A stretch of 64,000 nucleotides of DNA, taken from assembly GCF_013376455.1 (NCBI RefSeq), contig NZ_CP045504.1, forward strand, positions 2,191,001-2,255,000, in the 5' to 3' direction. The notes below the pieces were generated by a model. It ran no database searches. It had not been told where the DNA came from and saw nothing but the letters and a program-made list of their open reading frames with translations. Source of the DNA: Desulfolutivibrio sulfodismutans DSM 3696. GTDB lineage: Bacteria > Desulfobacterota > Desulfovibrionia > Desulfovibrionales > Desulfovibrionaceae. A program made the position numbers and the translations under genes. Shown here in pieces: positions 35,969 to 45,186 of the stretch (its first letter is position 1; each line of letters starts with the position of its first letter).

Positions 35969-36540
35969 GCGTCGTGTTCCTTTGTCGGCGGTGGTTGGCG
36001 ATACTTATGGGAAATAAGCAAATTTTGGCAAGGATGTCCATGCCACAGCCGACTGTCTGACCTGCATTGCTGGGGCGGGAAGATCACCATAGCCCTGCGA
36101 CTTGCTCCGGCTGGAAATGCGCCTACCCCAGTGTCAATGCTCGGTCTGGAAGAAAATGCTGCACTCGGCTGGGCCATTTAGAAGGCGATTGATGCCTTCC
36201 CCGATTCCTCGACGGATGTTCGCATGAACCGATTGCGAAGTTGTCACAATTGTCACTGCGCAATTAATTCAATAAACACAGATTTTTGAGCCAGACAACC
36301 TTGCGCACCTGGTGACATTTCGCCGCCGACTGAAGGGGCTGATCATCAAGAAAAAACGTGCATTCCCCCATAGCTGCCCCCTCCTGGGCGAGGGGCTGTC
36401 CCGGGAGTCCAATCCCCCAACCCCAGGTAAAAGCCCAGGGAGGGGCCTGCCCACGCGAATCCAGGCTTCCCCCTGGGGGGGCGCTTTGGGGGCCAAAAAC
36501 TCCCAGGGGGGAAGGGGGCGGGGGCGGGGCAGGAGGTAAA
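35969..36540. other. Intergenic region, no gene supported
   Basis: 572 bp. Frames across the GC-rich right half are composition artefacts; the second copy of repeat block A is at 36475-36510. Otherwise nothing recognised. Confidence 0.5.
36475..36510. repeat. Second copy of GC-rich repeat block A
   Basis: Near-identical to 34654-34688, including GCGCTTTGGGGG and AACTCCCAGGGGG. Confidence 0.75.
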
Positions 36541-36948
36541 TTAATAAAGTGGCGTATGTATATATTTCTGCTTTTCACATGAACGACTGATCCAATCTTT
36601 AGCATGTTCCACTGATGGAAATATCTCGACTTTCCAAGTGGTTTCACTCATGGCGGACTTGTATAGTTCTGCAAAAGTCAATGCTTCTTCCTCATCGGTT
36701 ACGATGGCAAGAACGAGGCGTGGGTTGATGAGGGTAGCTGCTTCGTCCAAGGCGGCTGCGATTTCCACTTCTTCGGCAGACAGGTTGAACTTTTTAGCCC
36801 TTGATAAGTCGATAATCCCGTACTGCAGACCATCAAATCGTGGATCACCATAGATAGCTTGGGTTGCGCTGATGCCGTCTTGACCTGTAATCGTCCCATG
36901 GAATGCCCAAATCACTCCTCTGGTCTTCCAGGAAATTTTGTAGGGCAT
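36541..36948 (-). CDS. SpoIIAA-like (STAS-fold) protein
   Basis: 135 residues; AAGGAACC precedes ATG 36948. The pattern MPYKISWKTRGVIWAFHGTITG, GIIDLSRAKKFNLS, and IFPSVEHAKDWI is like small SpoIIAA-like STAS proteins, with a beta-alpha core and C-terminal helix. Such proteins may take part in regulation or lipid binding. It lies on the chromosomal side of the tRNA-Ala fragment and stands alone. Confidence 0.7.
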   Translation of the reverse strand: MPYKISWKTRGVIWAFHGTITGQDGISATQAIYGDPRFDGLQYGIIDLSRAKKFNLSAEEVEIAAALDEAATLINPRLVLAIVTDEEEALTFAELYKSAMSETTWKVEIFPSVEHAKDWISRSCEKQKYIHTPLY

Positions 36949-36990
36949 TTTTCCGGTTCCTTACGATCTGGAATCAAGGGGCAGGGGCGG

Positions 36991-37029
36991 GGGCGGGCCA
37001 AGTTTTCTGTTGGCATCAAGCCAACTTTT
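36991..37029. repeat. Second copy of repeat block B
   Basis: Shares GGGCGGGCCAAGTTTTCTG and the GTTGGC/GCCAAC hairpin with 34715-34762. Confidence 0.7.
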
Positions 37030-37044
37030 GAGGCCCCTTGGGCA

Positions 37045-37081
37045 AGAAAAAAGGGGCCAGGAACTTGGTTCCTAACCCCTT
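37045..37081 (-). terminator. tRNA-Ala terminator
   Basis: AAGGGG..AGGAAC..GTTCCT..CCCCTT (37051-37081) forms a two-part stem; on the minus strand it ends in TTTTTTCTT. It lies 9 bp past the CCA of the tRNA half, so it is likely the native terminator. Confidence 0.8.
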
Positions 37082-37089
37082 GAAATTCT

Positions 37090-37134
37090 TGGTGGAGCTG
37101 GAGGGAATCGAACCCACGACCTCTTGAATGCCAT
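37090..37134 (-). tRNA. 3' half of tRNA-Ala(GGC), element attachment site
   Basis: Read on the minus strand: anticodon loop ATGGCAT (T33, anticodon GGC), TCAAG, variable AGGTC, T arm GTGGG-TTCGATT-CCCTC, CAGCTCC, A, CCA. The U of CAGCTCC corresponds to U70 of the G3-U70 alanine identity pair. The bases before the loop (CTGGC) cannot pair with TCAAG, and no D arm or 5' acceptor strand follows, so only the half from the anticodon loop onward is present. This is what tRNA-targeted integration leaves at the distal junction. Confidence 0.8.
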
Positions 37135-37370
37135 GCCAGCAGCATGCTGAAATCATTAGACTTTGACTAGCCAGCCACCTGTTGCCAACGTAACATTTTG
37201 GCTCCTGCCAACAATTTTGTGGCTTTCAGTGGCGCTCCTGCCAACGTGTAGCCAACAGTTATTTGGTGGCAGTGGTTGCGTAGTTGGTGAGTCAGTGGTT
37301 AGACAGCCACAGGGCAGCCAATGAAGCAGTGGCTGGTCCAGATTCACAGGAGCCTGTGAATTTTGCAACC
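37121..37370. repeat. Attachment-type direct repeat, copy 1
   Basis: About 250 bp shared with 40906-41154, starting at the tRNA anticodon-loop core. It holds GCCAAC motifs at 37194, 37207, 37240 and 37251, spaced like recombinase arm sites, and a perfect ATTCACAGG/CCTGTGAAT inverted repeat at 37342-37361. Confidence 0.8.
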
Positions 37371-37409
37371 CCGGCAACCTACCCCCCCAAGAATAATGAC
37401 ACTCTCATG

Positions 37410-40316
37410 TCAGGCCTCCACTCTGGTTTTGCCCATCACCCTAGCGATGACAGCTTTCAGAGCTTCAATATCCACTGGCTTGGAGATGTAGTCGTTCATC
37501 CCAGCGGTCATGAACTTCTCCTTGTCCCCGGTCATGGCATAAGCGGTCATGGCGATGATCGGGATGTCGGCAAAAGGTTTGCCTGAAGTGCGGATTGATC
37601 TTGTCGCCTCCATGCCATTCATGACTGGCATTTGAATATCCATCAGGATTAAGTCGAAGGCTTCGGCATCCAACAGGGCAATCGCCATCATGCCGTCCGT
37701 CGCTGTCTGCACTTGGTGGCCTTGTATCTCCAGCGTTTTCTTCACGAAACTCAAGCTCAATTCATCGTCATCCGCTGCCAAGATATGAAAATGCAGGCCT
37801 GTATTGCGCTTGGGTGCCGTGGTCGGGGCTGGTTCGCTTCGGGTTGCTTCGATAAGTCCAACCTTGAAGGTAACATAGATCGTCGAACCCTTGCCTTCAT
37901 TCGAATCAACGCAGATCGTGCCGCCTATAAGCGCCACCAACCGCCTGACAATAGCCAGGCCAAGCCCTGCGCCCTGATACTTGCGAGTAAATGACGTGTC
38001 GGCCTGGGCGAAGGGGTGGAACAAGCTCGAAAGTCTGTCGTCGGGTATGCCGGGTCCAGTGTCCGAGACAATCAGCAGCAGCATGCCTTGGGTAGGATCG
38101 GCTTCGATCCTGGTGAAGGCGCTCGTCATCATCACCTCGCCCTGCTCGGTGAACTTGACGGCGTTGCCGACCAGATTGAAAAGCACCTGCAAAATCCTGG
38201 CTTGATCTCCAACCAAGGTTTCAGGGATAGTGCGCTCGTATTCGTAGCTCAACGACACCCCTTTGCTGTCGGCAGTGCGGGCGAACATCGCAATCGTTTC
38301 TTCCAGAAGATCTTTAGGGCTGAATTGCGCCGATATGATTTCCAACTTATCGGCGTCGATGCGGCTTATGTCTAAAATGTCGTTGAGCAAGCGTAAAAGC
38401 CTCTGGGACGACTCCTTGGCCATTGTCACGCACTGTAACTGATCGTCAGTGAGTGGCTCCATGCCCAACAGTTGGAGCATGCCAAACACTCCGTTAAGTG
38501 GAGTGCGGATTTCATGGCTCATGTTGGCCAGGAAGGCGGATTTGGCTTTGTTGGCGGCTTCGGCTGCACCCTTGGCCACCTGTAACTGCCTGGTGCGACT
38601 CGCCACCTCCTCTTCCAGCGAATCATTGACCTGTTTGATAGCCTTGAACTGCATAGACAAGGCGTCAGACATCATACGGAAGTTGGCTGTCAGGTAGTCA
38701 ATTTCCAACACCCGGCTTTGCAACAGGGAATGCTTCGTGACGCCTTGCGCCAGGTTAAGTGGCAGATTGGCAGTCGCTCCGGCCAGACTCTCCAGTCCCC
38801 GCATGATCCGGCGACTGAGCAGCCAAGCCAGTAGCAGCGCTACGAACAGGATCAGCAAGGCCAGGAACAAAGCCTTGGAGTATCGGTCGTAGAGATATCT
38901 CTGGAAAGGGGCTGTGGGCTGTTCCAGGATCAACTTCCATTCACCCATACCGCCGATGGAGCTTTCAATGATATAGCGCGCTTGTCGCCATCGCTCCATG
39001 ATGCTCGTGTTTGGCGGCACCTCGGGCACCCATTGCGAGATGCCTCCGTCCTGGTGTGCCCAATTCCCCTTGTTACGTACAAAGGGCTGCATAACCTCTA
39101 GTCCGACGACATTGGACATGATGACTTTGTCGTTCTTGTCCAGCAAAATATAACGCATGCCCTCGAGATCCATGTTCAGGTCAAGGAAATCCTTGATCTG
39201 GGACAGTCGTGGAACTGTGACGACGTAGCCCTCGAATCGGCCTCCGACAACAACCGGGGCAAGCATCAAGACGATCGGCACCGGACCACCAGTCCTGCCG
39301 ATCATGACTTCCGTAAGCATCGGCTTAAGCCTGCTCTTTAGCTCGGGCAGATAAGGGCGGTCTGCGGCACTCTTGCCGATGTTGGGCATCCCCATTTCGT
39401 CGAGCAGCGGGTAGTAGGCGGTAATTATGGCATCAGCGTTCAACAGGCCTGCCCGAACCAGGTTTGGATCGGATTTGGTCGCCTGCTCCAGGAAGGGCTG
39501 TACCCCTTCAGGCGGCAATGTGTGAGCGAGTTCTGCCAGAGTATTCAAGCTGGCCATCCGGTCCTCGATCCAGACCCCCATACGCCGTGAGATTTGCTCG
39601 CTCTTTGCAATTAACTGGGTGCGAATGCGTTGGTCGGTTTCGGTGAAGTCGCTTCTGCTGGCGATGAACAATATTACAAGCATAGGGAGCAGAACGAAGC
39701 TGGCCAGCAAAATATAGACGATCTCACGGTAGGAAAATCGCATGGATCGGGTCGCTAACCCATAACTGAAAATGATCACTCGCGCGATTAGGGCGTTGGT
39801 TATTCCGTTGATCGCTTGTTTAGCCATTACGATCTGGGTGCTGGACGATGAACTGTGCATGGCGAAATAATATAACAGGAAAACAAGCGGAATGCCGATA
39901 AAAATCCAATAGAGCGTGTCGGCTATCACGATGTTAAAGTTGCGGCGATATATCAGCCAACCGACAACGGCCGCTTCGGTGGTCATGATGATGATGGCGT
40001 AGGGGTGGAACCAGAGGATGAACGTGTAGCTGGCGATCAGTGCGGCGGCCGTAATTCCCCAGCCGAGACCAAGAAGTTGCAGTGCAATCATCGAGAAAAT
40101 GCTGCCAAAGAGAAAATCGATATTCAAAAAGATTGGAAACTTGAGGTAGTTTCCGGCCAAGCCGGCAAGAACAAGAAACATAAATACAACGAGCTTGAAC
40201 TTCACGGGGATTTCTAATCCGTTTTTCGTTGCGTTAGCCGTCGGATTGTTGGCCCCACGGAAAACCGGAGTGAGCGATTCACTGTCCTTAACCAACGGCC
40301 ATCCCTTTCTATCCAT
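37410..40316 (-). CDS. Membrane hybrid histidine kinase
   Basis: 968 residues; AAGGTAAC precedes ATG 40316. About six N-terminal hydrophobic segments (35-215), a Cache-like extracytoplasmic region (about 230-470), another membrane helix and a linker, then HisKA ([14 protein letters not shown]), HATPase ([18 protein letters not shown]) and a C-terminal receiver ([11 protein letters not shown]). A surface signal should drive phosphorelay. The gene is bounded on both sides by the 250-bp direct repeat, so it forms the cargo of a 3.8-kb segment between two attachment-like sites. Confidence 0.9.
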   Translation of the reverse strand: MDRKGWPLVKDSESLTPVFRGANNPTANATKNGLEIPVKFKLVVFMFLVLAGLAGNYLKFPIFLNIDFLFGSIFSMIALQLLGLGWGITAAALIASYTFILWFHPYAIIIMTTEAAVVGWLIYRRNFNIVIADTLYWIFIGIPLVFLLYYFAMHSSSSSTQIVMAKQAINGITNALIARVIIFSYGLATRSMRFSYREIVYILLASFVLLPMLVILFIASRSDFTETDQRIRTQLIAKSEQISRRMGVWIEDRMASLNTLAELAHTLPPEGVQPFLEQATKSDPNLVRAGLLNADAIITAYYPLLDEMGMPNIGKSAADRPYLPELKSRLKPMLTEVMIGRTGGPVPIVLMLAPVVVGGRFEGYVVTVPRLSQIKDFLDLNMDLEGMRYILLDKNDKVIMSNVVGLEVMQPFVRNKGNWAHQDGGISQWVPEVPPNTSIMERWRQARYIIESSIGGMGEWKLILEQPTAPFQRYLYDRYSKALFLALLILFVALLLAWLLSRRIMRGLESLAGATANLPLNLAQGVTKHSLLQSRVLEIDYLTANFRMMSDALSMQFKAIKQVNDSLEEEVASRTRQLQVAKGAAEAANKAKSAFLANMSHEIRTPLNGVFGMLQLLGMEPLTDDQLQCVTMAKESSQRLLRLLNDILDISRIDADKLEIISAQFSPKDLLEETIAMFARTADSKGVSLSYEYERTIPETLVGDQARILQVLFNLVGNAVKFTEQGEVMMTSAFTRIEADPTQGMLLLIVSDTGPGIPDDRLSSLFHPFAQADTSFTRKYQGAGLGLAIVRRLVALIGGTICVDSNEGKGSTIYVTFKVGLIEATRSEPAPTTAPKRNTGLHFHILAADDDELSLSFVKKTLEIQGHQVQTATDGMMAIALLDAEAFDLILMDIQMPVMNGMEATRSIRTSGKPFADIPIIAMTAYAMTGDKEKFMTAGMNDYISKPVDIEALKAVIARVMGKTRVEA

Positions 40317-40905
40317 GTTATGTTACCTTGCCTAACCTAGCTTGAGCAATTTTCTCGCGCCTTCATACACCCGACAGCTGCTCATCCTCCAGAGACCATT
40401 TACAAATACATCCATCCGACACCAAGAACCTCGTCACCATTCGGGTGGAGGACTGGAAGAACCAACTGGAAGAACCAGTTTAGTAACTAAAACAAACTTC
40501 ATCGACGGTGTCCATCACAACAGACTGGCTGACCGGTCGCGCTTCTTTCCAAGAAAGGGGGGATCAGCAGTCCCAACCTCTTGAATTTTCATCAAGCGTC
40601 CTTCGCCTTCGCGACCATCTCGTCGCAGTCCTGCCCTCCATCACTTCCAAGAGAAACTTTCTCCGCCCCTTTAGGATAAGCACAAGCACTCCCAAGCAGC
40701 GATCGCTTGAAAAACCCACAAGGGGCACGACCTCTCAACGCTGCTTCCTCTGCGCCTGAACTCCAAAAGCTTCATTCGTGCGAATTGTGCTTTTTTGTGC
40801 TCATTTTCGTCACCCGATCGCTTGAATAGAAATTCAAGCGATCCCGAAATATAACTTTCAACTATCTGAAATAACTCACTTGCCCTCCACTTGTCCTTTT
40901 GAGCG
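40317..40905. other. Upstream region of hybrid kinase, gene remnants
   Basis: No intact gene. The part 40334-40460 is a diverged copy of 53612-53735. Confidence 0.45.
40334..40460. repeat. Diverged repeat, copy 1
   Basis: Shares CTTGAGC.ATTT.CTCGC, TTACAAATACA and CTCGTCACC...GGAGGACTGGA in the same order with 53612-53735. Both copies lie just upstream of minus-strand sensor genes. Confidence 0.5.
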
Positions 40906-41154
40906 CTCTTGAATGCCATGCCAGCAGCATTTTGAAATCATTAGACTTTGGCTAGCCAGCCAACGGTTGCCAACGTAACATTTTGGCGTCTGCCAACAGA
41001 TTTGTGGCTTTCAGTGGCGGTCCTGCCAACGTGCCGCCAACAGGGCTTTAGTAGAAGTGGTTGCGCAGTTGGTGAGACAGTGGTTAGACAGCCACAGAGA
41101 TGACAACGCGGCAGTGGCACGTCCAGATTCACAGACTCCTGTGACTTTTGCGAA
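40906..41154. repeat. Attachment-type direct repeat, copy 2
   Basis: Matches 37121-37370 from the CTCTTGAATGCCAT core onward, with five GCCAAC motifs (40959, 40969, 40992, 41025, 41036). The tRNA 3' sequence is not present on its left; it is replaced by other DNA after 14 shared bases. Confidence 0.8.
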
Positions 41155-41204
41155 CCAGTAACCGTCACCTGCACATGATGATGACGCTTTGTGAGAAGGC
41201 CTCG

Positions 41205-41930
41205 CTATTCAGATTTGTTTTGCGCACCACCTATATCTGTCAGCATCCCATCGCGAAGGTAAAATATCTGATCAAACCGGTCGAAAATTTTTTCATCATG
41301 GGTGACGACCAATACCGCAGCTCCCTGTTCAGCTGCTACCTTACGCAGCAGGTCCATCACGACACCAGCACGTTCTGAATCCAAAGCGGCAGTGGGTTCA
41401 TCAGCCAGAATGATATGAGGATGGTTAGCCAACGCACGGGCAATAGCCACTCGCTGTGCTTCGCCTCCAGAAAGTCTTGACGGCATTGTTTCGCAACGAT
41501 GCTCTACCTGGAGGTAACTAAGCAACTCTAGAGCACGCTGGCGGGCTGACATAGCACTTTTGTTGGCGATTTCCAAAACTACGGCAACATTTTCAATGGC
41601 ATTCAGGAAAGGAAGCAGGTTGTGAAACTGGAAGATGAACCCGATTCGGTCCAAACGCAGGCGACGCAAATCACTCTGTAGCCATTTGCCATCATAGACC
41701 ACTTGCCCATCAAGTTCCATGCGCCCGCTGCTTGGCTCCAGGATGCAACCAATAATGTTGAGCAGGGTGCTTTTCCCGGAACCACTCGGGCCAAGCAACC
41801 CCACCACCTGCCCGGCATACACTTGCAGCGTGACCTGCTTCAGTGCATCGACTCGCGCGTCTCCCTGCCCGAAGGATTTGTTAAGATTGCTGATGGTTAC
41901 CAAAGGGGTCCCTGGGGTGGACATATTCAT
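41205..41930 (-). CDS. ABC transporter ATP-binding protein (MacB/LolD-like)
   Basis: 241 residues. Walker A GPSGSGKSTLL, Q-loop in FIFQFHNLLP, signature RLSGGEAQRVAIARAL, Walker B ILADEPTAALD and switch His in VVTHDEKIF. It powers the permease encoded 3 bp upstream. The set resembles MacAB/DevBCA-type tripartite exporters and is the last gene of a TetR-adaptor-permease-ATPase cluster. Part of this gene is duplicated as a decayed fragment at 44945-45030. Confidence 0.93.
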   Translation of the reverse strand: MNMSTPGTPLVTISNLNKSFGQGDARVDALKQVTLQVYAGQVVGLLGPSGSGKSTLLNIIGCILEPSSGRMELDGQVVYDGKWLQSDLRRLRLDRIGFIFQFHNLLPFLNAIENVAVVLEIANKSAMSARQRALELLSYLQVEHRCETMPSRLSGGEAQRVAIARALANHPHIILADEPTAALDSERAGVVMDLLRKVAAEQGAAVLVVTHDEKIFDRFDQIFYLRDGMLTDIGGAQNKSE

Positions 41931-41933
41931 GCC

Positions 41934-43067
41934 CTACCCTCCCAAAGCCACGGCAGGTTCGATCTTGAGTGCAAGACGCACCCCCATCCCACTGGCAAGC
42001 ACGCATAAGACGAGCACCACAACAGCCAAAGCGAATCCGTCCTGAGGCAAAAGTATCACTCGCCGAGGAAAGAAATCTCTGGTCAAGTTGATGAGCAGAG
42101 CTCCCACAGAGAAGCCGATTACGGCCATGGCGACGGCTTCCTGAATGATAAGTCCGATAATGGTCTTGTCCGGCGCACCTATTAGTTTGAGCGTGGCGAT
42201 CTCCCTCACTTTATCCATTGTCATAGTATAGAGTATGAGCGAGATGATAACTGCCGAAACAACAAGAAGTATTACTGTAAAAAGTCCGATTTGGCGTCGA
42301 GATTTGTCCACCACCGACTTGGTCAGAATATTCTCTTGAGCGGACTGGCTCAATCCGGCGAGGTGCTTCCAACGTCCGACAGCCTCGACCACCCGATCCG
42401 GGGTCGTTCCTGGCGCGACTTTGGCAACCACAGCGTTGACGATGTCCGTGCCGACCTGTGGAGTGCCGCGTTCGGCCTCCCGTCGGGCTACCGGGGGTTC
42501 CAATTCAAATTGGAGGCGCTGCGCGTCTCGTAACGTAATATAGGCCACAGGATCGCCACCCGAAGAAACTTGATTTCGGGTCAATCCAACTACAGTAAAG
42601 ACATTGCGACCAAGACGCAACTGTTCACCCAACATGAGCCCGCTCTTCGAGTCGACCAGCATTTCATAGTGGCTACGGGTCATGTAGCGGCCAGCAAGTA
42701 TACTTGCAGGTCCTCCTAGCCTTCCAGATTCATATCCAACCACGTAAAGCCTCAATTTGTATCCGTTATGCATAGCTTCCACTGATTGATACGTCACTGA
42801 TCCCGTTTCCACCACCTGTGACAGACTGGCGATTACTTCGCGGGTGTCACCAGGTATCCGCGACGACTCCGCAAAAGGTCCCCTTTTTCCTGCCTCCACG
42901 ACCCAAAGGTCGGCTCCCGGTGTCCTGGACAAGGACAGGGCTTCTTCAACCAATCCACGGTAGATGCCGATCATAGACAACACGAGACCTAACAGCAGGC
43001 TTAATCCCAGACACGTCAGTAGGAACCGACCGAGGTTATGCCGGATATCGCGCACCGCCAGGTTCAT
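41934..43067 (-). CDS. ABC transporter permease (FtsX/MacB-like)
   Basis: 377 residues with the FtsX/MacB plan: an N-terminal membrane helix (about 14-38), a periplasmic domain, and three C-terminal helices (about 255-370). The start overlaps the adaptor stop by 4 bp (ATGA), indicating translational coupling. Works with the ATPase at 41205 and the adaptor at 43064. The substrate cannot be read from sequence; DevC-like permeases export lipids or drugs. Confidence 0.9.
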   Translation of the reverse strand: MNLAVRDIRHNLGRFLLTCLGLSLLLGLVLSMIGIYRGLVEEALSLSRTPGADLWVVEAGKRGPFAESSRIPGDTREVIASLSQVVETGSVTYQSVEAMHNGYKLRLYVVGYESGRLGGPASILAGRYMTRSHYEMLVDSKSGLMLGEQLRLGRNVFTVVGLTRNQVSSGGDPVAYITLRDAQRLQFELEPPVARREAERGTPQVGTDIVNAVVAKVAPGTTPDRVVEAVGRWKHLAGLSQSAQENILTKSVVDKSRRQIGLFTVILLVVSAVIISLILYTMTMDKVREIATLKLIGAPDKTIIGLIIQEAVAMAVIGFSVGALLINLTRDFFPRRVILLPQDGFALAVVVLVLCVLASGMGVRLALKIEPAVALGG

Positions 43068-44224
43068 AGACCGCCTCCGGATTGCACCGTGGCCTTCCTT
43101 CCTTGGCGTAGGCCGGACGGTAAGGCTGACAGAACCTGGGCTCCTTCAGGCACCCCCTGGATCACCGGAAGACGTCCATCCAGGGTGCTTTGCCCGAAAA
43201 CCACCTGGCACCGATTGAGTTGGCCCTTTTCCAAAATCCATATCTGCCCACTGTTACCATCTCGTTCGAAAACAAGCGCTTCTGGAACCAGCACGACTTT
43301 ATCTAACCAGCCACTATTGATCACCACCTCTGCCTGTTCGCCGAGATGGAAATCGCGGGGACAATCTCCCCAGGTTACGTAAATACGTCGTTCCTCTCCG
43401 ACCCGATCGCTCTCCAGGTCAATACGCGCGACTTTTCCAGGGAATCTTTTTCCAGGAAGGGAGCGGAGTCGCACCTCAACCGGCTGCCCAACTTCTATAT
43501 AACCGGCCTTGGCCTCGTCCACGAAAGCCCGTACCCAGACCGAGCAGGGATCCACCAATGTGAAGACCGGCTCCCCTGCTTGCATTATCGTGCCCACCTC
43601 CTTGTGGCGACCAATAATCACGGCATCGTATGGAGCCACCAGAAGATGTTGGGACAAGACTACACGTGATAAGCTGAGTTGAGCTTCAGCATCCTTCACG
43701 GTTGCCGCAGCAGCAGCCATCTCTGCCTCTGACAAAAGCACTTCTGCCTCTGCCGTTTGCGCTGCAGCCAATGAAACTTCGGCCTCTTCCCCAGCCAGAA
43801 CATCTTTACTTTTAAGCGCTTGGCGACGATGGCTTTGCTGTTGCTTCAGGGCAAGGCTGGTGCGGGACTTCTTTAGACTTGCCTTTGCCAGATTGAGGTT
43901 AGCTTGAGCCTTTTCATGGTTGGCCAAGGCTTTGGCCACTTGACTTTCTTGCTCGCCGCTGTCCATTAACGCCAGAAGCTGCCCCGCTTTTACCTCGTCA
44001 GCATGGTCAACCTTCAATTCACGAAGTAATCCATTTACCTTGAAGCCTACCTTGGAAAGTACTCTCGCTTCCACAGTGCCCAGGCCGAATACCTGGAGCG
44101 CCCCCTGTGCGACCGGCTCCATGACTCGGACTGAAATTGGGCGAAAATTCAGGTGAATCAGCATGAAGGCAACGACCATACCCCCTGCTACTGCCAATAT
44201 CACTCTCTTTCTGTATCTGGACAT
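43064..44224 (-). CDS. HlyD/RND-type periplasmic adaptor protein
   Basis: 386 residues. One N-terminal membrane anchor, a lipoyl half-motif (VEARVLSKVGFKVNGLL), a long coiled-coil hairpin (about 95-195, rich in Ala/Glu/Lys/Gln), the second lipoyl half (LLVAPYDAVIIGRHKEVG) and beta-barrel. It bridges the inner-membrane permease to an outer-membrane channel; no TolC-like gene is in the window, so it presumably uses one elsewhere. First structural gene of the exporter cluster, 20 bp after the TetR gene. Confidence 0.9.
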   Translation of the reverse strand: MSRYRKRVILAVAGGMVVAFMLIHLNFRPISVRVMEPVAQGALQVFGLGTVEARVLSKVGFKVNGLLRELKVDHADEVKAGQLLALMDSGEQESQVAKALANHEKAQANLNLAKASLKKSRTSLALKQQQSHRRQALKSKDVLAGEEAEVSLAAAQTAEAEVLLSEAEMAAAAATVKDAEAQLSLSRVVLSQHLLVAPYDAVIIGRHKEVGTIMQAGEPVFTLVDPCSVWVRAFVDEAKAGYIEVGQPVEVRLRSLPGKRFPGKVARIDLESDRVGEERRIYVTWGDCPRDFHLGEQAEVVINSGWLDKVVLVPEALVFERDGNSGQIWILEKGQLNRCQVVFGQSTLDGRLPVIQGVPEGAQVLSALPSGLRQGRKATVQSGGGL

Positions 44225-44243
44225 GAACGATACCCCTTGAGCG

Positions 44244-44843
44244 TCAATGAACCTTGCTCATGCCATACAGCATGACTTCCAAAAGCCGTGCACCTTCTTT
44301 CGCGAGGTTGAAACTGCGCCCGCTGAGTGACCAGCGTGTGGCTAGGCCTGACGGCAACGTCAACAGTACGCTGGCAATTTCATGAGGGGCAAAGTCACTT
44401 GACAACTCGCCATCGACCTGGGCTTGTTTAGCCAAATCGGTTAACATGATATGAAAGTCCGTGCTCATAGAGTAAAAAGATCGACGCAATTCGTCGTTTT
44501 GTGCGTGGAGTTCGCGTGAAAATATCAGAGAGTGGACCGCCGGAGTGTGCTGAATAAATTCAAGCTGCGCCTCTATGACGCACTTTATTCCATCAAGAGG
44601 ACTTTTCTCGCAATTGCGTGCTTTCGCCCAGCGTTCTTGGGCTTCTTTAATCAACCAGTCCGCAACGGCAATCCAAAGGTCTTTCTTCGCCGGAAAGTGC
44701 CGAAACACGCCAGCCTGTGTAACGCCTACCCGATCGGCTACCGCTTGGGTGGTCGCACATCCAGGCCCCATTTCGGCAACCAGTGTAAGCATGGCTGCCA
44801 CGATTTCGGCCTTTCTGTCGGCACTTTTCTTGCGCGTCCCCAT
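44244..44843 (-). CDS. TetR family transcriptional regulator
   Basis: 199 residues if started at the ATG 44843, which has GGGGA 6 nt upstream; an ATG two codons earlier has no room for a site. The N-terminal helix-turn-helix reads TTQAVADRVGVTQAGVFRHFPAKKDLW. The C-terminal ligand domain is typical in length. As first gene of the exporter cluster it likely represses itself and the exporter through the inverted repeat just upstream. Confidence 0.92.
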   Translation of the reverse strand: MGTRKKSADRKAEIVAAMLTLVAEMGPGCATTQAVADRVGVTQAGVFRHFPAKKDLWIAVADWLIKEAQERWAKARNCEKSPLDGIKCVIEAQLEFIQHTPAVHSLIFSRELHAQNDELRRSFYSMSTDFHIMLTDLAKQAQVDGELSSDFAPHEIASVLLTLPSGLATRWSLSGRSFNLAKEGARLLEVMLYGMSKVH

Positions 44844-44859
44844 AGACATTCCCCATTTG

Positions 44860-44879
44860 GTTAGTTATTAACAACTAAC
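44860..44879 (-). promoter_or_regulatory. Probable TetR operator
   Basis: Perfect inverted repeat GTTAGTT-ATTAAC-AACTAAC located 17 bp upstream of the chosen TetR start, a usual place for an autoregulatory site. Confidence 0.7.
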
Positions 44880-44944
44880 AAGCGTTGAAGCGCTTGTCAA
44901 TCCGGGATTTCGATTGACCTCTTAGCCCCGAGATCACATTCAAC

Positions 44945-45030
44945 GCGACAGTGGGTTCATCATTCAGAATGATATGAGGATGGTTAGGCAAGGCACGGGA
45001 AATGACCACTCGCTCGCCCCCGGAAAGCCT
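44945..45030 (-). pseudogene. Decayed fragment of an ABC ATPase gene
   Basis: Encodes SRLSGGERVVISRAL and HPHIILNDEPTVALN, a degraded copy of the signature and Walker B region of the 41205 ATPase (homologous to 41386-41480). Only this part remains, directly upstream of hcp. Confidence 0.8.
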
Positions 45031-45042
45031 CGATTGCTTCTT

Positions 45043-45072
45043 TTGACCCATGTCAGGTATGCTGTCTAAGAT
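45043..45072 (+). promoter_or_regulatory. Candidate hcp promoter
   Basis: TTGACC (45043-45048), 18-nt spacer, TAAGAT (45067-45072), 115 bp before hcp. It overlaps the end of the ATPase remnant. No clear HcpR/FNR box recognised. Confidence 0.35.
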
Positions 45073-45186
45073 GAATGGAGGACTATTGATAACAAGGTGA
45101 GAAACGGACGCCATGCGTCGCCGTACCTGCCGGGACTAAACCAGAACATGCTTGAATCACAGAACAATCAACCTCAAGGAGGCGTA

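Noticed and set aside
37090-37134. tmRNA (ssrA) 3' end
   Set aside because: The acceptor end fits tmRNA too, but the standard variable loop and the anticodon loop with GGC in register fit tRNA-Ala better.
40671-40919. 82-residue minus-strand frame beginning in the attachment core
   Set aside because: The start codon is part of the tRNA-derived core (ATGGCATTC) and no ribosome site precedes it.
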